64,000 nucleotides of DNA, from NCBI RefSeq assembly GCF_017309385.1, contig NZ_JAFJMJ010000004.1, forward strand, positions 310,001-374,000. Reading direction: 5' to 3'. The notes beneath the pieces are model-generated. The model worked only from the letters and a program-made list of their open reading frames with translations. It did not search any database and was not told the DNA's origin. The position numbers and the translations under genes are program-made. The DNA is from Amycolatopsis sp. 195334CR (GTDB taxonomy: Bacteria; Actinomycetota; Actinomycetes; Mycobacteriales; Pseudonocardiaceae). Positions 47,881 to 57,148 of the stretch are shown piece after piece (the stretch's first letter is position 1; each line of letters begins with the position of its first letter).

Positions 47881-50745
47881 ATGAACAGGTGGCGCACAGC
47901 CCGGACGGTCGCGACCGCACTGGTGCGCACCGCGTTCACGCGTGCGAAAAGCGCGACCACGGCGGACCTGCCGGAGGTGCCCGCGCCGGACGGGATCGAC
48001 GGCTACGCCCGCCACGTCACCGCCAGCGGCGCGGTCGCGGCCGAGCCGGCCGCGGTGGTCGACCTCGCCCGCGACCTCGGCCGCACCCACGAATGGCTGA
48101 CCCTGCACGCGGCCTGGCGCGGTGAACGGCCGGAGCGGATCGAGCCCGGCGCGGAGTTCGTGCAGCAGATCCGGCTGATGGACATCCCCGCCCAGGCCAG
48201 GTGGGTGGTCGAACGGGCCGACGAGCACGGGTTCGCCCTGCGCGGGACCGGGCCGATGGGCATCACGCTCGGCCTGTGGTGCTCCGTGCGACCGGCCCCG
48301 GACGGCGCGGTCCTCCGCCTGGACGGCGCGCTGGACGGGGCACCCGTGCGCGGCCCGGTCGGGTCGACCGCCGTGCACAGCGTCGAACGGGCACTCCACG
48401 AATCCATCTCCGCGCTCGCCGAACTGGTCCAGGGCACGAAGGGGCGGCGGCTTTCCGTGTCGTCCGAACCGATCCGCCACGAGCGCAGCGGCACGTTGAT
48501 CGACCCGCGCACGCCGGTCGTGGTGGGCGTCGGGCAGGTGGTGAACCGGCGCCCGGACCTCGACGCACCCCGCGAGCCGGTCGCGCTCGCCGCCGAGGCG
48601 TTGCGCGCGGCCGCCGCCGACGCGGGTGCCGACCTGCTGGCCCAGGCGGATCTGGTCTACGCGGTGCCGAGCGCGTCCTGGAGCTACGCCGACCAAGCGG
48701 GCGCGGTCGCCGAACTCGTCGGCGCCACCCGGGCGATGACCGTGCAGACCAGCGCCCAGGGCGGTGACGGCGGGCAGCTCGCGATCAACGACGCCGCCCA
48801 GGAGATCATCGACGGCCGGGCGGAGATCGCGCTCATCTCGGGTGCGGAGGCCGGGGCCACGATGGCCGCGCTCAAGCAGGATCCCGGCTGGACCCGGCAA
48901 CCGGAGAACGCCGCCCCCGACCGGAAGATCGGCCAGGACCGGCCCGCCAACAACGAAGCCGAGACGGCCGTGGGCCTCGGCGCGCCGATCTTCGTCTACC
49001 CGCTGCTGGAGTCGGCCCTGCGGGGCCGCGCCGGAACCGCGCCCGACGAGCACCGCGACCGGATCGCCGGACTCTGGTCGCGCTTTTCGCAGGTGGCCGC
49101 GTTGAACCCGTACGCGTGGGACCCGACCGCGCGCACCCCCGAGGAGATCGCCACCCCGACCGAGCGCAACCGCTGGGTCAGCGACCCGTACACCAAACTC
49201 CTCTGCGCCAACCTCCAGGTCGACCTCGCCGCGGCGGTGGTGGTGACCAGCGCGGGCGCGGCACACGCGGCGGGCGTGCCGCAGGACCGCTGGGTTTTCG
49301 TGCATGCCGGGGCGTCGGCCACCGAGGAGTGGTTCGTCTCCGAACGGGCCGACCTGGCCGAATCCCCGGCCATCGCGGCTGCCGGAGCCGCCGCGCTCGG
49401 CCACGCCGGGATCACCGCGGCCGAACTCGGCCCGGTGGACCTCTACTCGTGCTTCCCGGCCGCGGTCCAGCTGGCGGCGAACGCGCTCGGCCTGCCGTGG
49501 GACGACCCGGACCGGCCGCTGAGCGTCACCGGCGGGCTCACCTCCGCGGGCGGGCCGGGCAACAACTACGGGACGCACGCCGTGGCGTCGATCGTGCCGC
49601 TGCTGCGGGACGCGCCCGCCGAGGTCGGCCTCACCACCTCGCTCGGCTGGTACGCGACGAAGCATTCCGTCGGCGTCTACTCCGCGACACCGCCGAAGAA
49701 GGCGTTCGCGCACCTGCGCCCGGCGTTCACCCGTCCGGCCACCCGCCCCGCGCTGACCGAACTGGACGGTGAGGGCGTGGTCGAAGCGGCCACCCTGGTC
49801 TACCGGCCGGACGGCGAGCCCGAGGCGATGCTGCTCAGCGTGCTCACCGACGACGGCGCCCGGGTGTTGTTGCGACGGGAGGAAACACGCGACCTCCTGC
49901 GCTGCCGCGTCCGCGTCGCCGACGGCCGGATCGAGGTCGTCGACCGCGAACGCCAGGAACTGCCGCCCCCGCCCGACGCGCCCGTGCGCACCGAGCGCCG
50001 GGGCCCGGACGGCCAGATCGCGGTCATCACGCTCGACCGCCCGCCGGTGCGCAACGCGGTGAACCGGCGCCTGGCGCTGGCGCTGGAGCAGGCCGTCGAC
50101 GACGCCGAAGCCGACCCGTCCGTGCGCGTCCTGGTGCTGACCGGCGCCGGGGGCACCTTCTGCGCCGGCATGGACCTGGCCGAGGCGAACCGGGGCGCGG
50201 TGCCGGTCACCGATCGCCGGGGCCCGCTGGGGCTGACCGCCGAACCGCCGGTCAAGCCGGCCATCGCCGCGGTCGAGGGCGCCGCGCTCGCCGGTGGCTT
50301 CGAACTGGCGCTCTGCGCCGACTTCATCGTGGCCGCCGAGGACGCGGTTTTCGGGCTGCCGGAAGCGAAACGCGGCCTGCTGGCGGCCGCGGGCGGGCTC
50401 TGGCGGACGGCCACGCGGCTGCCCCGCGCGGTCGCGCTCGAACTCGCGCTGGTCGCCGAACCGCTGTCCGCCGGACGCCTCGCCGGGCTCGGGCTGGTCA
50501 ACCGGGTGGTGCCGCCGGGCACCGCGCTCGAAGCGGCGCTGGAGCTCGCGGGCACGATCGCGGCCAACGCACCGTTGTCGGTTCGCGTCGGCAAGGAGAT
50601 GATCGACGCCGCGCCCGGCTGGGCCCCCGAGGAAGGTTTCGCCCGGCAGAGCGAGCTGGCCGGTCCGGTGCTTTTGTCCGATGATGCACGCGAAGGGATC
50701 GCGGCGTTCGCCGAGCGCCGGGCCCCGGTCTGGTCCGGCCGCTGA
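47881..50745 (+). CDS. triple fusion: SRPBCC + thiolase-like + crotonase
   Basis: This 954-residue cytosolic protein has residues about 30-195 as a SRPBCC-type lipid-binding fold (HVTASGAVAAEPAAVVDLAR, FVQQIRLMDIPAQARWVVER). Residues about 205-650 are an acetyl-CoA-acetyltransferase/SCP2-thiolase-like unit: PVVVGVGQVVNRRPDLDAPR, SAQGGDGGQLAINDAAQEII, VDLYSCFPAAVQLAANALGL and GGLTSAGGPGNNYGTHAVAS. The usual nucleophilic Cys of classical thiolases is not found at SAQGGDGG. Residues about 690-954 are an enoyl-CoA hydratase: VLTGAGGTFCAGMDLAEANR and AVEGAALAGGFELALCADFI. It probably processes acyl-CoA with the adjacent synthetase. Confidence 0.87.
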   Translation: MNRWRTARTVATALVRTAFTRAKSATTADLPEVPAPDGIDGYARHVTASGAVAAEPAAVVDLARDLGRTHEWLTLHAAWRGERPERIEPGAEFVQQIRLMDIPAQARWVVERADEHGFALRGTGPMGITLGLWCSVRPAPDGAVLRLDGALDGAPVRGPVGSTAVHSVERALHESISALAELVQGTKGRRLSVSSEPIRHERSGTLIDPRTPVVVGVGQVVNRRPDLDAPREPVALAAEALRAAAADAGADLLAQADLVYAVPSASWSYADQAGAVAELVGATRAMTVQTSAQGGDGGQLAINDAAQEIIDGRAEIALISGAEAGATMAALKQDPGWTRQPENAAPDRKIGQDRPANNEAETAVGLGAPIFVYPLLESALRGRAGTAPDEHRDRIAGLWSRFSQVAALNPYAWDPTARTPEEIATPTERNRWVSDPYTKLLCANLQVDLAAAVVVTSAGAAHAAGVPQDRWVFVHAGASATEEWFVSERADLAESPAIAAAGAAALGHAGITAAELGPVDLYSCFPAAVQLAANALGLPWDDPDRPLSVTGGLTSAGGPGNNYGTHAVASIVPLLRDAPAEVGLTTSLGWYATKHSVGVYSATPPKKAFAHLRPAFTRPATRPALTELDGEGVVEAATLVYRPDGEPEAMLLSVLTDDGARVLLRREETRDLLRCRVRVADGRIEVVDRERQELPPPPDAPVRTERRGPDGQIAVITLDRPPVRNAVNRRLALALEQAVDDAEADPSVRVLVLTGAGGTFCAGMDLAEANRGAVPVTDRRGPLGLTAEPPVKPAIAAVEGAALAGGFELALCADFIVAAEDAVFGLPEAKRGLLAAAGGLWRTATRLPRAVALELALVAEPLSAGRLAGLGLVNRVVPPGTALEAALELAGTIAANAPLSVRVGKEMIDAAPGWAPEEGFARQSELAGPVLLSDDAREGIAAFAERRAPVWSGR

Positions 50746-50794
50746 TCCACCCGTTCCGCCGCCCCCGTTCCGCCGCCACGAAGGAGCCAGTCCC

Positions 50795-52603
50795 ATGAGC
50801 GCCGAGTTCGTCGACCACCTCGAGCCCAGCGTGGCCGTCCAGTTCCTGAACCGGGTCGCCGAGACCCCGGATCGGGAGGCGTTCCGCTACCCGGCCGGCG
50901 AGGGCTGGAAGTCGGTGACCTGGCGGCAGGCCAGTGACGAGGTCCGCAGGCTGGCCGCCGGGCTGCTCTCGCTCGGCCTGGAACCGGAGCAGCGCGTCGG
51001 CATCGCCTCGGGCACCCGCTACGAGTGGATCCTCGCCGATCTGGCGATCATGTGCGCCGGTGGCGCGACCACCACCGTCTACCAGACCACGAACGCCGAG
51101 GACACCGCCTACATCCTCGGGGACGCCGAATGCCGCGTGCTCTTCGCCGAGGACGACGAGCAGATCGCCAAGGTGACCGCGAACCGCGCGTCCCTGCCGA
51201 AGCTGGCCAAGGTGGTCACCTTCGACGGCAAGGCCGACGGCGACTTCGTGCTCGGCCTGGACGCGCTGGCCGAACTCGGGGACGCCTACCTCGCCGAGCA
51301 CCCGAAGGCCGTCGAGGAGACCGCCGCCGCGATCCAGCCGGACCAGCTGGCCACGCTGATCTACACCTCCGGCACCACCGGCAAGCCGAAGGGCGTCCGG
51401 CTCAAGCACCGCGGCTGGGTCTACGAGGGCGCGGCGATCAAGGTGCAGGAGATCCTCGACGAGACCGACCTGCAGCTGCTGTGGCTGCCGATGGCGCACG
51501 CCTTCGGCAAGGTGCTGCTCTCGGCGCAGCTCGCCTGCGGTTTCGCCACCGCCATCGACGGCCGCGTGGACAAGATCGTGGACAACTGCGCGGCGGTGAA
51601 GCCGACCTTCATGGGCGCGGCCCCGCGCATCTTCGAGAAGGCCTACGCGCGCATCCAGACCATGCAGGCCGCCGAGGGCGGGGTGAAGGAGAAGCTGTTC
51701 ACCCAGGCGTTCGCGGACGGGCTGCGGGTGGACGAACTCCGGCGCCAGGGCAAGCCGGTGCCGCCGCTGCTGAAGCTGCGGCACGGGTTGTTCGACAAGC
51801 TGGTGTTCAGCAAGGTGCGGGAGCGCTTCGGCGGCCGGGTGCGGTTCTTCATCTCCGGCTCGGCGGCGCTCAACCGCGACATCGCGCAGTGGTTCCACGC
51901 CGCGGGCATCCTCATCCTCGAGGGCTACGGCATGACCGAGAACACCGCCGGCGCGGCGGTGAACCACCCGGACACCAACCGGTTCGGCACGGTCGGGCGG
52001 GCGCTGCCCGGCGCCGAGGTCAAGATCGGCGAGAACGACGAGGTGCTGCTGCGCGGCCCGCACATCATGGCGGGGTACCACAACCTGCCCGAGGAGACGG
52101 CGAACTCGTTCACCGAGGACGGCTGGCTGCGCACCGGGGACAAGGGCAGCCTCGACGAGGACGGTTTCCTCACCATCACCGGCAGGCTCAAGGACCTGTT
52201 CAAGACCTCCGGCGGGAAGTACGTGGCGCCCACCGCGATCGAATCGAAGTTCGCCGCGATCTGCCCGTACGCCAGCCAGTTCCTGGTGTTCGGCGACCAG
52301 CGGAACTTCGTGGTCGCGCTGATCACCCTGGACCCGGACGCGATCGCCTCGTGGGCGGGGGAGCACGGCATGGCGGGCAAGAGCTACCACGAGATCGTGC
52401 GCTCCGAGGAGGTGCGCGCGATGGTCGCCGGGTACGTCGACCAGCTCAACGCCGGGCTCAACCGGTGGGAAACGGTCAAGAAGTGGGAGATCCTCGACAA
52501 CGACCTCAGCATCGAGTCCGGGGAGCTGACCCCGTCGATGAAGGTCAAGCGCAACGTGGTCGCCACCAACAACGCCAAGCTGCTGGCAGCGTTCTACGAG
52601 TGA
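50795..52603 (+). CDS. long-chain fatty-acid--CoA ligase (AMP-binding)
   Basis: ATG at 50795 follows AAGGAG; 602 residues. The adenylation P-loop is LIYTSGTTGKPKGV (near residue 190), with the later motifs GYGMTENTAGAAVNHP, DGWLRTGDKG, ITGRLKDLFKTSGGKYVAPT and a C-terminal Lys region. The N-terminus SVTWRQASDEVRRLAAGLLS is typical of FadD15-like long-chain synthetases. It lies 49 bp downstream of the triple fusion and probably supplies its acyl-CoA substrate. Its end overlaps the convergent TetR gene by 10 bp. Confidence 0.92.
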   Translation: MSAEFVDHLEPSVAVQFLNRVAETPDREAFRYPAGEGWKSVTWRQASDEVRRLAAGLLSLGLEPEQRVGIASGTRYEWILADLAIMCAGGATTTVYQTTNAEDTAYILGDAECRVLFAEDDEQIAKVTANRASLPKLAKVVTFDGKADGDFVLGLDALAELGDAYLAEHPKAVEETAAAIQPDQLATLIYTSGTTGKPKGVRLKHRGWVYEGAAIKVQEILDETDLQLLWLPMAHAFGKVLLSAQLACGFATAIDGRVDKIVDNCAAVKPTFMGAAPRIFEKAYARIQTMQAAEGGVKEKLFTQAFADGLRVDELRRQGKPVPPLLKLRHGLFDKLVFSKVRERFGGRVRFFISGSAALNRDIAQWFHAAGILILEGYGMTENTAGAAVNHPDTNRFGTVGRALPGAEVKIGENDEVLLRGPHIMAGYHNLPEETANSFTEDGWLRTGDKGSLDEDGFLTITGRLKDLFKTSGGKYVAPTAIESKFAAICPYASQFLVFGDQRNFVVALITLDPDAIASWAGEHGMAGKSYHEIVRSEEVRAMVAGYVDQLNAGLNRWETVKKWEILDNDLSIESGELTPSMKVKRNVVATNNAKLLAAFYE

Positions 52604-53160
52604 TCGGGGCGTAGTCCCGAAATCAGCACCGCGACCAGCTTGCGGGCGTCGTAGCTGGGGCCCGCGCCGATGCAGAGGTTGCCGACGCCGCGCATGAGTT
52701 CCAGCGCGGCCAGCTCGGTGCGGATCTCCCCGGCCTCGGTCGCCGCTTCGAGGAGCTGCGCGCACACCGGCACCAGCCGGTCGAGGAAGTAGGCGTGCAG
52801 CGCCTCGAACCCGCTGTCGTCCGACTGCATGGCGGCGGCCAGGCCGTGCTTGGTCACCAGGAAGTCGACGAACCGGTCGATCCACCGCGTCAGCGCGGCG
52901 TACGGCGAGTCGTTCGCCGCCAGCAGGGTGGGCCCGGCTTCGGCGCAGGCGTCGACCTGGTGCCGGTAGACCGCGATCACCAGGTCCGCCCTGGTCGGGA
53001 AGTGGCGGTAGATGGTGCCCATGCCGACGCCCGCCCTGGCCGCGATCTCCCGCACCGGAGCGTCCACACCGGACTCGACGAAAACCGCGGCCGCCGCGTC
53101 CAGCAGGGTCTTCTCGTTGCGCCGCGCGTCCGCGCGCTTGGACCGGGGTCCGTCGTTCAC
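52594..53160 (-). CDS. TetR/AcrR family transcriptional regulator
   Basis: 188 residues from GTG 53160. HTH: LLDAAAAVFVESGVDAPVRE, IAARAGVGMGTIYRHFPTRA. The C-terminal domain contains MQSDDSGFEALHAYFLDRLV, as in the actinobacterial SbtR-like group. It is divergent from the aldo/keto reductase/LLM pair, with a dyad at 53191-53227 in the gap, so it is the likely repressor of that pair. Confidence 0.87.
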   Translation of the reverse strand: MNDGPRSKRADARRNEKTLLDAAAAVFVESGVDAPVREIAARAGVGMGTIYRHFPTRADLVIAVYRHQVDACAEAGPTLLAANDSPYAALTRWIDRFVDFLVTKHGLAAAMQSDDSGFEALHAYFLDRLVPVCAQLLEAATEAGEIRTELAALELMRGVGNLCIGAGPSYDARKLVAVLISGLRPDHS

Positions 53161-53190
53161 CGTGCCTCCACTGCCGGGGGGTTGCGAAGC

Positions 53191-53227
53191 GGAACAGTGC
53201 TCCGTATGGTTAGTGGAGCAACGTTCC
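53191..53227. promoter_or_regulatory. probable TetR operator
   Basis: GGAACAGTGCTCC (53191-53203) is inverted at 53215-53227 (GGAGCAACGTTCC), matching at 11 of 13 positions with an 11-nt spacer. It sits between the divergent TetR and aldo/keto reductase starts. Confidence 0.7.
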
Positions 53228-53258
53228 GTTTGCTCATGATGCCATGGAGGGCACCCTC

Positions 53259-54281
53259 ATGCAGTACCGCACCTTGGGGCGCACCGGTGTGCAGGTCAGC
53301 ACCCTCGCGCTCGGCGCGATGAACTTCGGTGCCATCGGCCGCACCGGCCAGGACGAGGCCACCGCCATCGTCGACACCGCGCTCGAAGCCGGGATCAACT
53401 TCGTCGACACGGCCGACATGTACGGCCAGGGCGAGTCCGAGGAGATCCTCGGCCGGGCCATCGCGGGCCGCCGCGACGACCTCGTGCTGGCCACGAAGGC
53501 GCACATGCCGATGGGCGAGGAGCGCAACCACCGCGGCACCTCGCGCCGCTGGCTGGTCACCGCGCTGGAGAACAGCCTGCGCCGGCTCGGCGTCGACCAC
53601 GTCGACCTCTACCAGATGCACCGCTGGGACCCGGCGACCAGCGACGAGGAGACGCTGTCGGCGCTGACCGACCTGCGGCAGGCCGGGAAGATCCGCTACT
53701 TCGGCTCGTCGACCTTTCCCGCGTACCGGATCGTGCAGGCGCAGTGGACCGCGCGGGAGCGGCACCTCGGCCGGTACGTCACCGAGCAGCCGCCGTACTC
53801 GATCCTGCAGCGCGGGGTGGAGGCCCACGTGCTGCCGGTGACCGAGGAGTACGGCATGGGCGTGCTGGTGTGGAGCCCGCTGGCCTCGGGCTGGCTCTCC
53901 GGCGCGGTCCGCGAGGGCCAGGAGATCACCACCAACCGCTCGTCGGTGCTGCCCGAGCGCTTCGACCTCGGCAGGCCGTCCAACCGGGCCCGGCTCGACG
54001 CCGTGGAGCGCCTGGCCAAGGTCGCCGAGGCGGCCGGCCTGACGCTGATCCAGCTCGCGCTCGGCTTCACCACCGCGCACCCCGCGGTGACCAGCGCGAT
54101 CATCGGCCCGCGCACGCTGGACCACCTGCGCTCGCAGCTCGCCGCCGCGGACACCGTGCTGTCCGCCGACGTGCTGGACGCCATCGACGAGATCGTCGCG
54201 CCGGGGACCGACCTCGCCCCGGACGAGAAGCACGACACCCCGCCCGCCCTGCTCGACCCGGCGCTGCGGCGGCGCCGATGA
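53259..54281 (+). CDS. aldo/keto reductase
   Basis: ATG at 53259 is preferred over ATG 53244 because GGAGGG lies 7 nt upstream and the protein then opens MQYRTLGRTGVQVSTLALGA, the usual start. It has 340 residues: FVDTADMYGQGESEEILGRA (Asp and Tyr), VLATKAHMPMG (Lys), DLYQMHRWDP (His) and AIIGPRTLDHLRSQLAAAD for NADPH. It overlaps the LLM gene by ATGA. It resembles YajO/AKR11-type actinobacterial reductases. Substrate unknown. Confidence 0.87.
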   Translation: MQYRTLGRTGVQVSTLALGAMNFGAIGRTGQDEATAIVDTALEAGINFVDTADMYGQGESEEILGRAIAGRRDDLVLATKAHMPMGEERNHRGTSRRWLVTALENSLRRLGVDHVDLYQMHRWDPATSDEETLSALTDLRQAGKIRYFGSSTFPAYRIVQAQWTARERHLGRYVTEQPPYSILQRGVEAHVLPVTEEYGMGVLVWSPLASGWLSGAVREGQEITTNRSSVLPERFDLGRPSNRARLDAVERLAKVAEAAGLTLIQLALGFTTAHPAVTSAIIGPRTLDHLRSQLAAADTVLSADVLDAIDEIVAPGTDLAPDEKHDTPPALLDPALRRRR

Positions 54282-55141
54282 CCGTCCACTTCGGAATCAT
54301 GACCGCTCCGCAGCAGGTTGCCTACGCGGACGTGCTGCGGGTCTGGGCCGAGGCCGACACGATCCCCGAGATCGGGCACGCCTGGGTCTTCGACCACCTG
54401 ATGCCGATCGGCGGCGACCCGGCCGGGCCGGTGCTCGAAGGCTGGACCCTGCTCTCCGCGCTGGCCGCGAGCACCCGGCGCCTGCGCCTCGGCGTGCTGG
54501 TCACCAGCAACCGGTTCCGCCCACCGGCGATGCTGGCGAAGATGGCCACCACGGTCGACCACGTTTCGGGCGGACGGCTCGACTTCGGCATCGGCGCCGG
54601 TTCGCGCCCGAGCCACCCGCTGGCCCGGCGCGAGTACGACGGGCACGGCCTGCCCTACCACGACGCCGCGCACGCGGTGGCGGCTTTGGCCGAGGCGTGG
54701 ACGGTGATCCGTCGCTTGTGGACGGAGCAGGAGCCGTTCGACTTCGACGGCGAGCACGTCAAGCTGGCCGGGGCGTTCGGCAACCCGAAACCGGTGCAGC
54801 GCCCGCACCCGCCGATCATGATCGGCGGCCGGGCGGCGTCGACGCTGCGCGTGGTCGCCGAGCACGCCGATCTGTGGAACATCCCCGGTGGCGACATCGA
54901 GGACGCGCGTCAGCGCAGCGCGCTGCTGGACCGCTACTGCGCCGAGATCGGCCGCGACCCGGCCGAGATCACGCGCTCGATCTTCCTGCCGGTCTCCTAC
55001 GAGCGCCCCGGCGAGACCCGGGCCGCGATCGCCGAGGCGACCGGGGCCGGGTTCGAGCACATCGTGCTGGGCCTGGCGGCTCCCTATCCCGCCGGGGTGG
55101 CGCGCTGGGTCGCCGACGAACTGATCACGAGCGCTGCGTAA
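54278..55141 (+). CDS. LLM class F420-dependent oxidoreductase
   Basis: This 287-residue protein is coupled to the aldo/keto reductase by ATGA. HFGIMTAPQQVAYADVLRVW, HAWVFDHLMPIGGDPAGPVL, LRLGVLVTSNRFRPPAMLAK, VSGGRLDFGIGAGSRPSHPL, HPPIMIGGRAASTLRVVAEH and ADLWNIPG follow the actinobacterial F420-type subgroup that starts with this geometry. It probably shares a substrate with the preceding reductase. Confidence 0.87.
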   Translation: MTVHFGIMTAPQQVAYADVLRVWAEADTIPEIGHAWVFDHLMPIGGDPAGPVLEGWTLLSALAASTRRLRLGVLVTSNRFRPPAMLAKMATTVDHVSGGRLDFGIGAGSRPSHPLARREYDGHGLPYHDAAHAVAALAEAWTVIRRLWTEQEPFDFDGEHVKLAGAFGNPKPVQRPHPPIMIGGRAASTLRVVAEHADLWNIPGGDIEDARQRSALLDRYCAEIGRDPAEITRSIFLPVSYERPGETRAAIAEATGAGFEHIVLGLAAPYPAGVARWVADELITSAA

Positions 55142-55187
55142 TACGCCGTATTACGGTTGGCGCACGTAGGTGAAAATCGCGGGGCTG

Positions 55188-55289
55188 CTACCGCGGTGCC
55201 GGGATGGTCGTCGCCGGAGGGCCGGGGATGTCGCGGTCGAGGACCGCCTCGGCCAGGTAGGGCTCGTCCTCCACGATCAGCACGCGCAT
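55188..55289 (-). pseudogene. truncated OmpR-type response regulator start
   Basis: ATG at 55289 reads MRVLIVEDEPYLAEAV, the standard first strand and acidic pair of a receiver domain, but the frame soon becomes Pro-rich (IPGPPATTIPAPR) and stops at 55188 after 33 codons. The remaining roughly 190 residues are missing. Confidence 0.65.
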
Positions 55290-55417
55290 GACCGGAGCTC
55301 AGGCGGCTCAGCCGATCGGTGGAGGCGGATCTCAGCCGTCCCGGTCCGGAGATCGGCCGATGTGCGCGCGGGCTGGGCGCGGAAGGGTGGGGGCACACCA
55401 GGCGGAGGGAGTGGGCG

Positions 55418-57124
55418 ATGGGTCAGGGGCACGGGGTGAGCAGGCGGGTGCTGATCGCCGGAGCGGGGGCGGTGGCGGGAGCCGGGTTGGCCGGGCGGGC
55501 GGCCGCGGCGGTGGCGGCCCCCGCGACGGGGCCGGGTTCGGCGGCGGGTCCTGGTCTTGCAGCGGGGGCGGGGCCCGGTCTGGCAGCGGAGGCGGCGGGG
55601 GCGGACCCGGCATCGGCCGCGGGGGCGGGCGGGTTCGGGCCGGTGCGGATCCGGCCCGGTGATCCGCGGTACGAAAGCTTGTTGCGCGGCAACAACTTCC
55701 GCTTCGCCGGACGACCGGACGAGATCCGCGTCGCGGGTTCGGCCGAGCAGGTGGTGCGCGCGGTGACCGACGCCGTGCGGTCCGGGCGGCGGGTCGCACC
55801 ACGCAGCGGTGGCCACTGCTTCGAGAACTTCACCGCCGACCCGGCGGTGAAACTGCTGCTCGACCTCTCCCCGATGGACGAGGTCGCCTACGACCCCGCG
55901 ATGCGCGCGTTCTCCGTGCAACCGGGCGCCACGTTGGGCCAGGTGTACCGGACCCTGTTCAAGGGCTGGGGCGTGACCATCCCGGGCGGCAGCTGTCCCG
56001 CGGTCGGCGCGGGCGGGCACTTCGCGGGCGGCGGGTACGGGGCCCTCTCGCGGCGTTACGGCTCGGTGGTCGACCACCTGTACGCCGTCGAGGTGGTGGT
56101 GGCCGATCGCGACGGCGCCCGCGTGGTGGTGGCCACCCGCGAACCGGACGACCCGAACCCCGACCTGTGGTGGGCGCACACCGGGGGTGGCGGCGGCAAC
56201 TTCGGGGTGGTCACCCGGTACTGGCTGCGGACCCCCGGCACCAGCGGGGACCCCTCCCGGCTGCTGCCCGCGTCGCCGGGCGAGATGCTCGAGTGCGTGC
56301 TCGCCTGGTCGTGGGAGGGCATGAGCGAGCAGGCGTTCACCACGCTCCTGCGCAACTTCGGCACTTGGCACGAGCACCACAGCGAACCGGGCGCGCGGGC
56401 CAACGGCATTTACGCGATCCTGCTGCTGACCCACCGCAGCAGCGGGTACTTCTCGCTGGCCGTGCAGATCGACGGCGGGCTGCCCGGCGCGGACGAGCTG
56501 GTCACCGAGTTCGTGGCCGCGCTGACCGCGGGCACCGGTGTCACCCCGATCGCCGACCTCCGGCGCCGGTTCTCCTGGCTGCACAAGCTGACCTGGCCGG
56601 GCACCGGCGAGTCCGGGAGCGCCGAAGCCCGCCGGTACAAGAACAAGGCCGCCTACTTCCGCCGGACGCCGACCGCCCCGCAGCTCGCCGCGATCCACCG
56701 CCACCTGACCAATCCCACCGGCCGGCCGGAGTCCGGCATGCTGCTGATCGGGTACGGCGGCCAGGTCCGCGCGGTGGCGCCGGAGGACACCGCGATCGCC
56801 CAGCGGGACGTGGTGATGAAGGCGGTCTACTTCACCTCGTGGGCCGACGAGGCGGACGACGCGGCGAACCTGACCTGGGTCCGCGAGTTCTACCGCGACG
56901 TGTACGCCGGAACCGGCGGGGTGCCGGTGCCCGGCGAGGTCGACGACGGCTCCTACATCAACTACCCGGACGTGGACCTTCTCGATCCGGCGTGGAACAC
57001 CTCCGGCGTGCCGGGGCACACGCTGTACTACAAGGACAACTACCCGCGGTTGCGGCGGATCAAGGCAAGCTGGGACCCGCGCGGGGTGTTCGGGCACGCT
57101 CTGGGCGTCGAACCGCCCACGTGA
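55418..57124 (+). CDS. Tat-exported FAD-linked oxidase (bicovalent BBE type)
   Basis: 568 residues from ATG 55418 (ribosome site GGAGGGAG). The N-terminus has a twin-arginine signal, VSRRVLIAGAGAVAGAGLAG, followed by a long low-complexity Gly/Ala/Pro stretch to about residue 70. The FAD domain has both attachment residues: His near 133 in RSGGHCFENF and Cys near 192 in GGSCPAVGAGGH, indicating bicovalent flavin. The end, with the YNYPD-like INYPDVDLLD and KASWDPRGVFGHAL, is the BBE domain. Such enzymes oxidise sugars or complex alcohols outside the cell. It precedes a two-component system by 24 bp. Confidence 0.9.
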   Translation: MGQGHGVSRRVLIAGAGAVAGAGLAGRAAAAVAAPATGPGSAAGPGLAAGAGPGLAAEAAGADPASAAGAGGFGPVRIRPGDPRYESLLRGNNFRFAGRPDEIRVAGSAEQVVRAVTDAVRSGRRVAPRSGGHCFENFTADPAVKLLLDLSPMDEVAYDPAMRAFSVQPGATLGQVYRTLFKGWGVTIPGGSCPAVGAGGHFAGGGYGALSRRYGSVVDHLYAVEVVVADRDGARVVVATREPDDPNPDLWWAHTGGGGGNFGVVTRYWLRTPGTSGDPSRLLPASPGEMLECVLAWSWEGMSEQAFTTLLRNFGTWHEHHSEPGARANGIYAILLLTHRSSGYFSLAVQIDGGLPGADELVTEFVAALTAGTGVTPIADLRRRFSWLHKLTWPGTGESGSAEARRYKNKAAYFRRTPTAPQLAAIHRHLTNPTGRPESGMLLIGYGGQVRAVAPEDTAIAQRDVVMKAVYFTSWADEADDAANLTWVREFYRDVYAGTGGVPVPGEVDDGSYINYPDVDLLDPAWNTSGVPGHTLYYKDNYPRLRRIKASWDPRGVFGHALGVEPPT

Positions 57125-57148
57125 TCGGGGCGGCCGGGAGGAGCGCTG

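Noticed and set aside
47767..50796. 1009-codon minus-strand open frame
   Set aside because: It is antisense to the triple fusion and is Gly/Arg-rich with no domain. It is a high-GC shadow.
50498..52885. 795-codon minus-strand open frame
   Set aside because: It is antisense to the acyl-CoA synthetase and has no recognisable motif.
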